From Streptomyces vinaceus (GTDB lineage: Bacteria; Actinomycetota; Actinomycetes; Streptomycetales; Streptomycetaceae), in the NCBI RefSeq assembly GCF_008704935.1, contig NZ_CP023692.1:4679001-4743000 (forward strand): a DNA stretch of 64,000 nt, written 5' to 3'. Under the pieces are notes generated by a model. That model did no database searches. It had not been told where the DNA came from and saw only the letters and a program-made list of their open reading frames with translations. Both the position numbers and the translations under genes were made by a program. Shown one piece after another: positions 1 through 8,195 of the stretch. Numbering within the stretch: the first letter of the stretch is position 1; the number at the start of each line of letters is the position of its first letter.

Positions 1-206
1 TGGAGCGGGAGCTGCCGGAGATCAGCGTGGCGGGGGCGCGGGTGGTGAAGGTGGACGGGCCGCGGCAGTGGCTGGCGTTCCCGGCGGGGTCCTCGGCGGC
101 GCCGCTGGTGGCGGAGGTGGCGTCGCGGTACCCGCTGCTGGACCTGTCGGTGCGGGAGCCGGACATCGAGGACGTGATCGCGCGGATGTACGCGGGGCAG
201 GGATAA
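1..206 (+). CDS. C-terminal end of an ABC transporter ATP-binding protein (5' truncated)
   Basis: Only the last 67 or so residues lie in the window, read in the frame that starts at base 3 and stops at the TAA at 204-206. The tail has a variable region and then a segment reading REPDIEDVIARMY, which resembles the extreme C-terminus of DrrA/CcmA-type ABC-2 exporter ATPases. The Walker and signature motifs would lie upstream of the window, so the call rests on the tail alone. The substrate cannot be inferred. Confidence 0.6.
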   Translation, partial: ERELPEISVAGARVVKVDGPRQWLAFPAGSSAAPLVAEVASRYPLLDLSVREPDIEDVIARMYAGQG

Positions 207-280
207 ATCAGGGGTGAGCGGGGGCCGTACCAGGGTTGGTCCCATACAACTCTTCCGCTCAACTACATAGGCTGGTCCCC

Positions 281-970
281 ATGAATGACGAGCGGCCGGA
301 GAAGCCGTTGCCGGAGCTGAGGGCGTCGGACGCCGACCGCGAGCGGGTGGTGGAGCGCCTGCGCGACGCCGTCGCCGAGGGCCGGATCGACATGGAGGAG
401 TTCGAGGAGCGGCTGGAGGCCGCGTACACGTCGAAGACGTACGCGGAGCTGGAACCGCTGACCCGCGACCTGCCGGCGCCGGGCGGGCCCCCGATGCCGC
501 TGGCGGCCGCGGCGCCGGCCCCGGTGGCGGCGGACGGTTCGTGGGCCTCGCGGATCGGGGGCGGCGGCGTACCGGCGTCGTCCTCGGCGGCGGTCGCGGT
601 GATGTCCTCGTTCCAGCGCAAGGGCACCTGGACGGTGCCGCCCCGGCTGGACGCGGTGGCGTTCTGGGGCAGCGGCGACCTGGACCTGCGCGAGGCGAAC
701 TTCGCGGAGCGCGAGGTGGTGATCAACTGCATCGCGATCATGGGCGGTATCCAGATCACGGTCCCGCCGGGCGTGGAGGTCGACGTACGGGGCTTCGGCT
801 TCATGGGCGCCTTCGACCAGCGCGGCGACACCTCGGGCCCGGTGGCTCCGGGAGCCCCGAGGGTGGTGGTGACCGGCCTGGCCTTCTGGGGCGGGGTGGA
901 GGTCAAGGTCAAACCGCCGAAGCGCCCGAAGCCCCTGGGTGGCGGCCCGAAGCTCCGCAAGGAGCTGTAG
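281..970 (+). CDS. DUF1707 protein with LiaF-like C-terminal domain
   Basis: This 229-residue protein starts at ATG 281; an in-frame TTG at 236 is less likely. The N-terminal DUF1707 domain (about residues 12-66) carries the usual SDADRERVVERLRDA pattern followed by an acidic helix and the AELEPLTRDLP segment. A Pro/Ala-rich linker follows. Residues 110-215 form a beta-rich region with repeated 'FWG' and 'IMGG' turns like the LiaF C-terminal/cell-wall-active-antibiotic response domain. The end is basic. Family members are thought to be envelope-associated and to act with stress-sensing systems; the role here is inferred. It is soluble by sequence, with no membrane helix seen. Confidence 0.85.
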   Translation: MNDERPEKPLPELRASDADRERVVERLRDAVAEGRIDMEEFEERLEAAYTSKTYAELEPLTRDLPAPGGPPMPLAAAAPAPVAADGSWASRIGGGGVPASSSAAVAVMSSFQRKGTWTVPPRLDAVAFWGSGDLDLREANFAEREVVINCIAIMGGIQITVPPGVEVDVRGFGFMGAFDQRGDTSGPVAPGAPRVVVTGLAFWGGVEVKVKPPKRPKPLGGGPKLRKEL

Positions 971-1102
971 GCCGGGCGGACCGGTTGAGGGGCGGTCGCG
1001 GGGCGGTCGCGGGGTGGGTCCCGGCGCGCCGGGAACTCCTGGGGGGTCTCGGGAGTCGGATGCTATGCAGACAAAACCGGCGCCCGGGGGAAGGGAGGAC
1101 AC

Positions 1103-2464
1103 ATGGATCACCGCACCAAGGCCGTAGGCAACGGCGCAGGCTCACGCGCAGGCTCCGGCAGCGGCGCACGCGCGGGCAACGGCGCAGGCACCGGCTCCGG
1201 CGGGTTCGTGTTCAACGAGGCCGACGAGGAGCGCCGCCACGGCGTCCGCCGCATGAAGACCACCGCGACCGGCCTGCTGATCCTGGTCGCGCTGGTCTAC
1301 GTACTGACCACCTGGGCCGAGCACGCGGGGGCCGGTGCCTGGGCGGGGTACGTCCGGGCCGCCGCCGAGGCCGGCATGGTCGGCGCGCTCGCCGACTGGT
1401 TCGCCGTGACCGCCCTCTTCCGGCGGCCGCTCGGCCTGCCCATCCCGCACACCGCGATCATCCCGACCAAGAAGGACCAGCTCGGCGTCTCCCTCGGCGA
1501 GTTCGTCGGCGAGAACTTCCTCTCCGCGGACGTGGTCCGCGCTCGCCTCCACGCCCTCGGCATCGGCGGCCGGCTCGGATCCTGGCTGGCCGAGCCCGCG
1601 CACGCCGACCGGGTCACCGCCGAGCTGGCCACCGCGCTGCGCGGGGCGCTGACCGTACTGCGCGACTCCGATGTGCAGGCGGTCGTGGGCGAGGCCATCA
1701 CGCGGCGGGCCGAGACCGCCGAGATCGCTCCGGGGATCGGCAAGACCCTGGAGCGGGTCGTCGCGGACGGCGGGCACCGCCGCGTCGTCGACCTCGTCTG
1801 CCTCAAGGCCCACGACTGGCTGGTAACGCACGGGGAATCGGTGATGGGCGCGGTCCAGGGCGGGGCGCCCGGCTGGACCCCGCGGTTCGTGGACCGCAAG
1901 GTCGGCGAGCGCGTGTACAAGGAGCTGCTCCGCTTCCTGACGGAGATGCGGGACATGCCGGAGCACCCGGCGCGCGGCGCGGTGGACCGGTTCCTGACGG
2001 ACTTCGCGGCCGACCTCCAGTCCGACACGGACACGCGGGCCCGGGTGGAGCGGCTGAAGTCCGAGATCCTCCAGCGCGGTGAGGTGCAGGACGTGATCGC
2101 CTCCGCCTGGACCGCGATCCGCGCGATGATCATCTCGGCGGCGGAGGACGAGCACAGCGAGCTGCGGCTGCGGGTCCGGTCCTCGCTGCTGTCCCTGGGG
2201 TCGCGGCTGGCCACGGACGGCCGGCTCCAGGACAAGGTGGAGGGCTGGATCGAGGGCGCGGTGGTGTACGTGGTGACCACCTACCGGGCCGAGATCACCT
2301 CGCTGATCACGGACACGGTGGCCGGGTGGGACGCCGAGCACACGTCGCGGAAGATCGAGGCCCACATCGGCCGGGACCTCCAGTTCATCCGGATCAACGG
2401 CACGGTGGTCGGCGCCCTGGCCGGCCTGCTGATCTACACGGTCTCGCAGGCGCTGGGTGCGTAG
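1103..2464 (+). CDS. DUF445 family membrane protein
   Basis: The 453-residue product starts at ATG 1103 behind the strong RBS AAGGGAGGA. A Gly/Ala/Ser-rich N-terminus encoded by imperfect repeats (residues 10-35) precedes a membrane helix near residues 53-70. The conserved DUF445 segment GMVGALADWFAVTALFRRP follows at about 93-111, then the long helical body, and a C-terminal hydrophobic helix (VVGALAGLLIYTVSQAL) closes the protein. This layout, two terminal membrane anchors around a helical soluble body, is that of the DUF445 (YjiN-like) family. Its biochemical function is unknown. Confidence 0.88.
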   Translation: MDHRTKAVGNGAGSRAGSGSGARAGNGAGTGSGGFVFNEADEERRHGVRRMKTTATGLLILVALVYVLTTWAEHAGAGAWAGYVRAAAEAGMVGALADWFAVTALFRRPLGLPIPHTAIIPTKKDQLGVSLGEFVGENFLSADVVRARLHALGIGGRLGSWLAEPAHADRVTAELATALRGALTVLRDSDVQAVVGEAITRRAETAEIAPGIGKTLERVVADGGHRRVVDLVCLKAHDWLVTHGESVMGAVQGGAPGWTPRFVDRKVGERVYKELLRFLTEMRDMPEHPARGAVDRFLTDFAADLQSDTDTRARVERLKSEILQRGEVQDVIASAWTAIRAMIISAAEDEHSELRLRVRSSLLSLGSRLATDGRLQDKVEGWIEGAVVYVVTTYRAEITSLITDTVAGWDAEHTSRKIEAHIGRDLQFIRINGTVVGALAGLLIYTVSQALGA

Positions 2465-2545
2465 GCGGGCGCGGGCCGGCCGCGCCCTCGCGCCACCGGC
2501 TTTCGCCCCGCCTGCCCTGGCCGCGCCTGCCCTCGCCGCGCCGGC

Positions 2546-2587
2546 CTTCGCCCTGCCTGGGCCGGTCTTCGCCCTGCCTGGGCCGGC
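2546..2587. repeat. tandem duplication of about 21 bp in a low-complexity spacer
   Basis: The unit CTTCGCCCTGCCTGGGCCGG occurs twice in direct succession, inside a C/G-rich run of related CGCCTGCCC words between the DUF445 stop and the convergent small membrane-protein gene. It is non-coding on the evidence available. No terminator-like hairpin stands out here. Confidence 0.7.
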
Positions 2588-2613
2588 CCGCCCGCGCCGG
2601 CCCGTACGGCTGC

Positions 2614-2913
2614 TCAGCCGCGGTCGGCCACGGCCCAGGAGGCGGTCGCCACGACGGCCGCGGCCCCGAGGACGGCCGGCCAGGCCCCGACCTTCTTGGC
2701 CAGCGGGTGCGCGCCCGCGAAGCCGGCCAGGTACAGCGCGCCCAGTCCGGCCGCCGCGGGGGCGCCGCCGCGCCGGTGCCACTCCCGCCCGGCGGCCAGC
2801 CCGGCGGCCCCGAGCACGACACCGCCCAGCGGGCGCTTCTTGGTCCACCGGGCGACGGCGTACCCGCCGACCAGGCCGACGGCCGCCACTGCGGAACTCG
2901 GTACGCGCGCCAT
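2614..2913 (-). CDS. small hypothetical membrane protein
   Basis: The 99-residue product starts at ATG 2913, which has the RBS GAGGAG six bases upstream; a TTG two codons earlier is less likely. The sequence is mostly hydrophobic and Gly/Ala-rich, with probable helices near residues 8-20, 30-45 and 75-95 separated by short basic loops (RWTKKRP, REWHRRGG). No known domain was recognised. It is convergent with the DUF445 gene and shares direction with the next small membrane protein. Confidence 0.7.
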   Translation of the reverse strand: MARVPSSAVAAVGLVGGYAVARWTKKRPLGGVVLGAAGLAAGREWHRRGGAPAAAGLGALYLAGFAGAHPLAKKVGAWPAVLGAAAVVATASWAVADRG

Positions 2914-2966
2914 GCCCAACTCCTCAAGTCGTCTGATCTCACGTGTATTACTACGAGGCTACGAGG

Positions 2967-3143
2967 CTAACGCGGGGGCTTGACCACCCGCCGGGCGCCC
3001 AACGCCCCCAGGACGAGCACCGCTCCGCCGATCACACCGTCCGGTACGGCGTCCTTGACGGCGCGCGGCAGCAGCGCCACCACGCCCAGGACGAGGAGGA
3101 AGGCGAGCACGCACCGGCCGGCCGCCCGAATCAGTCTGTCCAC
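2967..3143 (-). CDS. small hypothetical membrane protein
   Basis: The chosen GTG start at 3143 gives 58 residues. The frame stays open to 3251, but that extension is a proline/arginine run that looks non-coding. Two hydrophobic segments (CVLAFLLVLGVVALL and GVIGGAVLVLGALGA) suggest a two-helix membrane protein with a basic tail. It has no recognised family and lies just upstream of the preceding small membrane gene on the same strand. Confidence 0.5.
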   Translation of the reverse strand: MDRLIRAAGRCVLAFLLVLGVVALLPRAVKDAVPDGVIGGAVLVLGALGARRVVKPPR

Positions 3144-3307
3144 GGGCTGCTCAACGCGGCGCGGCGGCCGCCGACACGGAGGAGGGGGAGGGGATTTGTC
3201 GCACACTCGCCGGATCCGTGCGATACGTGCCTTCCGGAACCCGACCGGCATAAATTGGCTCTCCTACCCCAAAGGGTAGAACGGGAAGAAAGAGGAGCTC
3301 GGACATC

Positions 3308-3844
3308 GTGATCAGCTACGGACAGGCCGTCCTCGACCTCGCGGACGAACTGGTCGACGTCTATGCCGACGTCTTCTCCGGCCCGCCGTGGAACGAGGAC
3401 GCAGAAACCATTCGCCAGTTCTCGGTCCGCCTCCAGGCGGACGCCCGGCGCCGCGGTTTCCGTGCGGCCTTCGCCCAGTCCGCGGCCGGCATCGACGGCT
3501 TCGCCACGGGCTGGATCACCCCGGCGGCCTTCCCCAAGGACCGCGGGTACGCCCAGGTCGCGGCGCAGCTCGGCCCGGCGCGGGTACGGGAGCTCCTGAC
3601 GGGCGCGCTGGAGATAGACGAGCTCGCCGTACGCCCGTACGCGCGCGGCCACGGCACCGGCCGGAACCTGCTCACCGAGATCACGGCCGACGCACCGGAC
3701 GGACGGGCCTGGCTGCTGACCTCCCGGCTGGCCACCGACACGGTGGCCACGTACCGCCGCCTGGGCTGGCACGAGGTCACCCCCCGCCCGGGCACGCAGA
3801 CGGGCGTGATCGTCTTCCTGGCCCCGGACCACCCGGGCCGCTAG
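3308..3844 (+). CDS. GNAT family N-acetyltransferase
   Basis: The 178-residue protein has a GTG start at 3308 and a GAGGAG 10-15 bases upstream. The acetyl-CoA-binding motif A is visible as LAVRPYARGHGTGRNLL around residues 108-124, with the expected RxxGxG pattern, and motif B follows as TYRRLGWHEV. The substrate cannot be predicted. The gene stands alone between two convergent or unrelated genes. Confidence 0.85.
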   Translation: MISYGQAVLDLADELVDVYADVFSGPPWNEDAETIRQFSVRLQADARRRGFRAAFAQSAAGIDGFATGWITPAAFPKDRGYAQVAAQLGPARVRELLTGALEIDELAVRPYARGHGTGRNLLTEITADAPDGRAWLLTSRLATDTVATYRRLGWHEVTPRPGTQTGVIVFLAPDHPGR

Positions 3845-3883
3845 CGGGTGTGTCGGTGCCCCCGAGCCGGGCATACCGCCGGC

Positions 3884-4960
3884 ATGATCACGCGCGAACG
3901 GAACCAAGGACCGAACCAAGGACCGAACCGAGGACCGAACCGAGGACGGAACCAAGGACCGACAACCGCCCGGGCGGCGTCGCGGACGGCCCGTAGGCAA
4001 CTCAACCTGGCCACCCGCCACCAGCTGGCCGCCTCCGGCATCCCGGAGGGCACGATCACCTCGCGCACCCGCCCCGGCGGCCCCTGGCAACGCTTACTGC
4101 CCCGGGTCTACCTCCTCCAGACGGGCCCCCCGGACCACCGCCAACGCGCCCTCGCCGCCGTCCTGTACGCCGCCGAGCCCGCCGCGGACCCGCTCTCCGG
4201 CGACACGGCCGCCCTCACCGGCGGCGCCGCCCTGGCGCTCCTCGGCATCCGCGACGTCCCGCACACCCCGGCCGACGTCCTGATCCGGGCCCCGCGCCGG
4301 CTCACCGGGACCCCGGAGGTCCGCCCGGTGGCCACCGCCCGCTGGCCGCGCACCATCGCGGTGTCCGGCATCCCGAGCACCCGGCCCGTCCGCGCGGCCG
4401 CCGACTTCGCCGCCCGGTCCGGTGACCCGGCGCGGATCCGCTCGACGCTGGCCCACGTCGTCCAGGCCGGCTGGTGCCACCCGCAGGACCTGCACGCCGA
4501 GCTCCGCGCCGCCCGGCTCCTGACCCGCCCGGCGGTCCGCGCCGCCGCGGCGGAACTCCTGGCGGGGGTCCGCTCGATCGCCGAGGCCCTGGCCCGGGAC
4601 ACCCTGACGGCGACCGACCTCCCGACCCCGCTGTGGAACGCCCGCCTGTACACCCCGGACGGCGCCTTCCTCGCCAGCCCGGACGCGTACTGGCCGGACG
4701 AGGGCGTGGCCCTGGAGATCGACTCGGCGGAGTACCACTACACCCGCGACGCCTGGCACGCCACCCTCCACCGCCGCCTGCGCCTGGAGTCCCACGGCAT
4801 CCTGGTGGTCAGCGCGACCCCGTCGATGATCCGCGACACCCCCGCCCAGGTCGTACAAGCCCTCCGCACCCTCCTCACCCTCACCCGATCCCGCCCCACC
4901 CCACCCACAGCCCAAGCCCGCGGCCACCAACAGCTGCAGCTCTTCCCTGGTGTCGGCTGA
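3884..4960 (+). CDS. AbiEi-antitoxin-like wHTH / DUF559-like nuclease-fold protein, contains a TTA codon
   Basis: The product is about 358 residues from ATG 3884. After a repeat-encoded hydrophilic N-terminus, residues 45-75 form a winged-helix segment (ATRHQLAASGIPEGTITSR) and then an RVYLL strand, as in proteins annotated with an AbiEi-type antitoxin domain. The C-terminal third (SPDAYWPDEGVALEIDSAEYH) fits the Vsr/DUF559 nuclease fold with a D...E-x-D arrangement. In-frame TTA at 4094-4096 makes translation likely bldA-dependent. It may be a stand-alone regulator or nuclease-like protein. It lies immediately left of the defence island but matches the host's high GC. Confidence 0.65.
   Translation: MITRERNQGPNQGPNRGPNRGRNQGPTTARAASRTARRQLNLATRHQLAASGIPEGTITSRTRPGGPWQRLLPRVYLLQTGPPDHRQRALAAVLYAAEPAADPLSGDTAALTGGAALALLGIRDVPHTPADVLIRAPRRLTGTPEVRPVATARWPRTIAVSGIPSTRPVRAAADFAARSGDPARIRSTLAHVVQAGWCHPQDLHAELRAARLLTRPAVRAAAAELLAGVRSIAEALARDTLTATDLPTPLWNARLYTPDGAFLASPDAYWPDEGVALEIDSAEYHYTRDAWHATLHRRLRLESHGILVVSATPSMIRDTPAQVVQALRTLLTLTRSRPTPPTAQARGHQQLQLFPGVG
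3901..3960. repeat. five 12-bp tandem repeats within a coding region
   Basis: GAACCAAGGACC and the variant GAACCGAGGACC (one copy ending G) are repeated five times in phase with the reading frame. They encode an Asn/Arg-Gln/Arg-Gly-Pro repeat at the N-terminus of the AbiEi-like protein. A unit that is a multiple of three can change copy number without shifting the frame. Confidence 0.9.
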
Positions 4961-5019
4961 CGCATCCGTAAAGGTGTGTTCGGAGTGGCCCAGGCGATGC
5001 CGCACACTAGATGAGGTCG

Positions 5020-5072
5020 TTGTCAGTGGGGTCTGTCACCCTCTGTGATAGCTGGTGGCACAGGGCACCAGC
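5020..5072 (+). promoter_or_regulatory. candidate promoter and 7-bp inverted repeat ahead of the methyltransferase gene
   Basis: A possible -35 (TTGTCA, 5020-5025) and -10 (TGTGAT, 5044-5049, 18-bp spacing) precede a perfect inverted repeat, GCTGGTG at 5051-5057 and CACCAGC at 5066-5072, separated by 8 bp. The repeat lies between the promoter and the RBS at about 5086-5092. It could be an operator for self-control by the methyltransferase, as known for several C5 methylases, or an RNA hairpin. This is inference from position. Confidence 0.4.
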
Positions 5073-5097
5073 GGGGTACGTGTTCGAAGGAGGGTGC

Positions 5098-6285
5098 ATG
5101 ACCAGCACTGAGGCCGTTTTCACCTCGATTGAGATCTGTGCTGGAGCCGGCGGTCAGGCCATCGGACTGCATCAGGCCGGTTTCAGGCACCTGGCGCTCG
5201 TGGAGATCGACGCGCATGCGGTCGGGACGCTGCGGGCGAACATCGACGCGCAGCCGGAGTGGAGCTGGGAGAAGGACCACTGCGATCTCCTTCCCCCGAC
5301 GGACGTCAAGCTCTTCGAGCCCGACCGGGATCTGCCCAAGAGCGGCGATCTGCTGCGGCACGGCCTTGACCTCCTGGCCGGCGGGGTTCCCTGCCCGCCG
5401 TTCTCGCACGCTGGCAAGCAGCTGGGCAAAGACGACGACCGTGATCTCTTCCCGCGGATGCTGGAACTGGTCGAGCAGCTTCAGCCCCGTGCGGTGATGA
5501 TCGAGAACGTGCGCGGGATCATGGACCCCAAGTTCTCGGACTACCGTGACTGGATCGTGGCGAGGCTGCAGGGCGGCGACTACCGCGAAGAGGACGGGCG
5601 GCAGGCTCATACACGGGGCCTCGGCTACACGGTCTGCAAGTGGGACGTTCTGGAGGCCAGCGACTTCGGGGTGCCGCAGCTGCGTCCGCGCGCCATTCTG
5701 GTCGCCATCCGCAATGACGTGCTCAAGGATCTGAAGTACGAGTGGCCGTCTCCCACCCACGAGGACCCGGTGAGCGTGGCAGCCGCCCTTGAGGAGACCA
5801 TGCGCGAGCGGTATGAACGCTACTTCGACGGCGCCCAGGGGGAGCTCGCTCGCAAGAAGTACGAAACGTGGCTCAAGACGGCCAGAGGCCGTGACGCCGA
5901 GCTGAAGAGCAAGGGGGGCGGCATCGCGCCCACGCTCGTCGGCGGTTCCAAGAAGCATGGAGGGGCCGACCTCGGCCCGAGTCGTGCCAAGGCGTCCTGG
6001 AAGCAACTCGGTGTCTCCGGACTCGGCGTGGCCAATGACATCGACACCTGTGAGAAGAAGGGGTCCGAGGACAGGGATCTCTTCGGGCCCGACGGGCCGA
6101 TGCTCACGGTTGAGCAAGCGGCGATCATTCAGGGCTTTCCCCGGGGCTGGCAGTTCACTGGCGGCAAGACCGCGCAGTACCGGCAAGTGGGCAACGCCTT
6201 CCCGCCGCCAGTCGCCGCGGCAGTGGGTAAGTCGATCATCGAGCTGCTCAAGGCGGCCCGCGAGCGGGACCAGGAGCAGGCGTAA
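5098..6285 (+). CDS. C5 cytosine DNA methyltransferase of a NaeI-type R-M system
   Basis: The 395-residue protein starts at ATG 5098 with the RBS GAAGGAGGG; the frame is open upstream but lacks an RBS. C5-methylase motifs appear in order: motif I EICAGAGGQAIGLHQAGF (12-29), motif IV GGVPCPPFSHAGK with catalytic Cys99, motif VI ENVRG (136-140), motif VIII QLRPRAI, a variable target-recognition region, motif IX (EQAAIIQGFP) and motif X (QVGNAFPPPVA). It would methylate cytosine to protect host DNA from the neighbouring NaeI-like nuclease. The gene abuts the convergent vsr stop with no gap. GCCGGC is the inferred target because NaeI cuts that site. Confidence 0.92.
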   Translation: MTSTEAVFTSIEICAGAGGQAIGLHQAGFRHLALVEIDAHAVGTLRANIDAQPEWSWEKDHCDLLPPTDVKLFEPDRDLPKSGDLLRHGLDLLAGGVPCPPFSHAGKQLGKDDDRDLFPRMLELVEQLQPRAVMIENVRGIMDPKFSDYRDWIVARLQGGDYREEDGRQAHTRGLGYTVCKWDVLEASDFGVPQLRPRAILVAIRNDVLKDLKYEWPSPTHEDPVSVAAALEETMRERYERYFDGAQGELARKKYETWLKTARGRDAELKSKGGGIAPTLVGGSKKHGGADLGPSRAKASWKQLGVSGLGVANDIDTCEKKGSEDRDLFGPDGPMLTVEQAAIIQGFPRGWQFTGGKTAQYRQVGNAFPPPVAAAVGKSIIELLKAARERDQEQA

Positions 6286-6747
6286 TCAGGCCGTGCCCGT
6301 ACCGGTTCCGCGGCGGCGCTTGTCTACCTCGGCCGCGATCCGGACGGCGCAGTCGGCAGCGGCTTCGTGCTCCCAGAACCGGAGCACCGTCCAGCCGGCT
6401 TCCTGGAGGCGCTGGTCGGTGTCCCGGTCGCGTGCCATGTTTCCGGCTACTTTGGCAGACCAGTAGCCGGGGTTCGTCTTCGGAGACACGTAGTGCTCAG
6501 GGCAGCCGTGCCAGTAGCAGCCGTCGATGAACACGGCCACCTTCGCCGGCCCGAAGACGATGTCGGCGGTCCGGCGAAGGTCCTTGAGGGGCCGCGCTGC
6601 CACGCGGTAGCGCAGCCCTTGCGCGTGCAGCATGCTGCGGATCAGCCGTTCCGGTTTGGTATCCCGGCTCCGGATCGCCTGCATGTTCCGGCGTCGCGCC
6701 GCTGACGATGCCCATGATCCTTCGGGAGGTGTCCACGAGTCACTCAT
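6286..6747 (-). CDS. vsr: very short patch repair endonuclease
   Basis: The 153-residue protein has the Vsr pattern throughout: MQAIRSRDTKPERLIRSMLH near the N-terminus, DIVFGPAKVAVFIDGCYWHGCPEH in the middle with the metal-binding Asp and zinc-site residues, and GWTVLRFWEHE near the end. Vsr nicks next to T:G mismatches left by 5-methylcytosine deamination and so limits mutation at methylated sites. It is transcribed with the restriction gene (4-bp gap) rather than with the methyltransferase, whose stop codon it abuts tail to tail. RBS is weak, so translational coupling to the nuclease gene is likely. Confidence 0.93.
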   Translation of the reverse strand: MSDSWTPPEGSWASSAARRRNMQAIRSRDTKPERLIRSMLHAQGLRYRVAARPLKDLRRTADIVFGPAKVAVFIDGCYWHGCPEHYVSPKTNPGYWSAKVAGNMARDRDTDQRLQEAGWTVLRFWEHEAAADCAVRIAAEVDKRRRGTGTGTA

Positions 6748-6751
6748 GTCT

Positions 6752-7738
6752 TCAGAGCTCGGTCGTGGCTGATGACGTGTGGGCGGGCAGGACGGGGGCC
6801 GGGGTCACAGCGTCCCCGTTCTCAGCCAGCGACCAGGTGCCCCCGTCAATGACGGCTGACGGCCTGCTGTCTCCCGGGATGCTCCGGACGACGCGCGCGC
6901 TGACAAAATCGCCCTCCTGAGGAACGGGGAGCGCGAGCTGTCGCGCGATCTCCTGGTGGGCGCGGTAATCGCCCATGATGATGATTCCCTCGCGGCGGAG
7001 GGAGGACCTGGAACCACCGTTTCCGCGAACGCGCTTCATGTAGTCCTTCTGCTGGGCAACGGTGCGCACGACGTTCCGTCCTATCCTGCGGCGCTGAGCA
7101 CGCCGGAACAGCTCGTTGAGCCTGGCCTGACCGGAGTTCTGGGCGAATACGGCTTCGCGGTCAGCAGGATCCATGTGGAGCAGGGTGTTCTCAGGGAGCA
7201 CAGCATCGCGCCAGAGCCAGAGGATCTTCCCGCGGTGCTCCGCCTTCACGGTCAGTTTCATGTCCCGGTTGCTTCCTCCGTTCAGCAACTCGGGAGCAAT
7301 CCGGAGCAGGCCAGCACTCCAGAGACTCTTGTAGTCGTCAGCCCAGACGAGCAGGCACAGGTGACCTACCGCCTCCGGAGGGATCATCCAGCCGCCGAAC
7401 TGCTGTGAGTACTTGCAGTCGACGTCCACGCCGCCGATCCGGTAGTCCATGTCCACGCCGTCCTCGAACGCGAACTCGCGCTGGAGGTTGATCTCTACGA
7501 CAGTCCCGGCATGGGTCTTCTCCGTCTTGAACAAGGACTTCCAGTCGTACCGGCCCGTCACTTCGCCGTTCAGCAGCTGATCGATGGTGTCTCTCAGGAC
7601 CGCGGCGAACCGCCCGCCGTCCGGGTCGAGCCGGCGCAGCTGGGCGTGGACCAGGGCCAGTTCAGGGTCGTTCTGGGGCGGCACCTGATTCTGAATGTTC
7701 ACGGCAGCGGAAACGTCCGGAGACAGCAAGCGGACCAC
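6752..7738 (-). CDS. NaeI-family type IIE restriction endonuclease
   Basis: The 328-residue product (GTG 7738; a second GTG about 13 codons in is possible) lines up over its full length with NaeI as I remember it. The nuclease centre is intact: Glu82 in VVEINLQREF, Asp98 in DMDYRIGG, and Asp107-Cys108-Lys109 in VDVDCKYS, matching NaeI E70, D86, D95 and K97. The C-terminal half has the conserved ARLNELFRRAQ, VAQQKDYMKRVRG and SLRREGIIIMG blocks of the second DNA-binding domain. The residue matching NaeI Leu43, where Lys converts NaeI into a topoisomerase, is Leu here, so cleavage is expected. NaeI needs two GCCGGC copies to act. Confidence 0.93.
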   Translation of the reverse strand: MVRLLSPDVSAAVNIQNQVPPQNDPELALVHAQLRRLDPDGGRFAAVLRDTIDQLLNGEVTGRYDWKSLFKTEKTHAGTVVEINLQREFAFEDGVDMDYRIGGVDVDCKYSQQFGGWMIPPEAVGHLCLLVWADDYKSLWSAGLLRIAPELLNGGSNRDMKLTVKAEHRGKILWLWRDAVLPENTLLHMDPADREAVFAQNSGQARLNELFRRAQRRRIGRNVVRTVAQQKDYMKRVRGNGGSRSSLRREGIIIMGDYRAHQEIARQLALPVPQEGDFVSARVVRSIPGDSRPSAVIDGGTWSLAENGDAVTPAPVLPAHTSSATTEL

Positions 7739-7836
7739 CTATCTGGCGCAGGGGGGCGGTTCTGGAAGAGCCGACCGCAGGATGACAGCGAGCTTACCGG
7801 CGGTCCGGCCGGTCAGGGGGTGTCCGCCCGTGAGCA

Positions 7837-8043
7837 TCAGGTGCCGGCCCCGAGCACCAGGCTGAGCAACAGAAACGCCAGGGTCAGGGTTCCGGCGAAC
7901 GCGACGGATCCCATGATGATCGCTCCGGGCGCCGACCGGTTGTCCCACCGCGCTAGCGCGACCGCAGCCCCGGCGACGATCAGCGCGAGCACCACGGCAA
8001 TGGCGATCGTGAGGAACAGAACGGACAGCGAGATGTTCAGCAT
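7837..8043 (-). CDS. small two-helix membrane protein
   Basis: The 68-residue product has two strongly hydrophobic helices (residues 4-31 and about 42-66) joined by a short polar loop (ARWDNRSAPGA). There is no signal peptidase site and no known domain. It lies between the HTH regulator and the restriction gene on the same strand. Small membrane proteins are common partners of defence effectors, but nothing in the sequence shows such a role here. Confidence 0.65.
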   Translation of the reverse strand: MLNISLSVLFLTIAIAVVLALIVAGAAVALARWDNRSAPGAIIMGSVAFAGTLTLAFLLLSLVLGAGT

Positions 8044-8195
8044 GGAACGGTCAACTCCATTGAAGTGAAAGGGAAGGCATGGTGCGGACCCCCCGGTCAG
8101 GTATCCGGGCAGGAAGGAAGGGCGGAGCGCCGTGACGTTCCTGCTCCGTGATGGCGGTATCAGCAGAGGTGGTGACGAGCGGGGCGTGCCCTTTG

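Noticed and set aside
541..2082. 513-codon plus-strand frame across DUF1707 and DUF445
   Set aside because: Arg/Gly-rich translation in an alternative frame of two clear genes; typical high-GC artefact.
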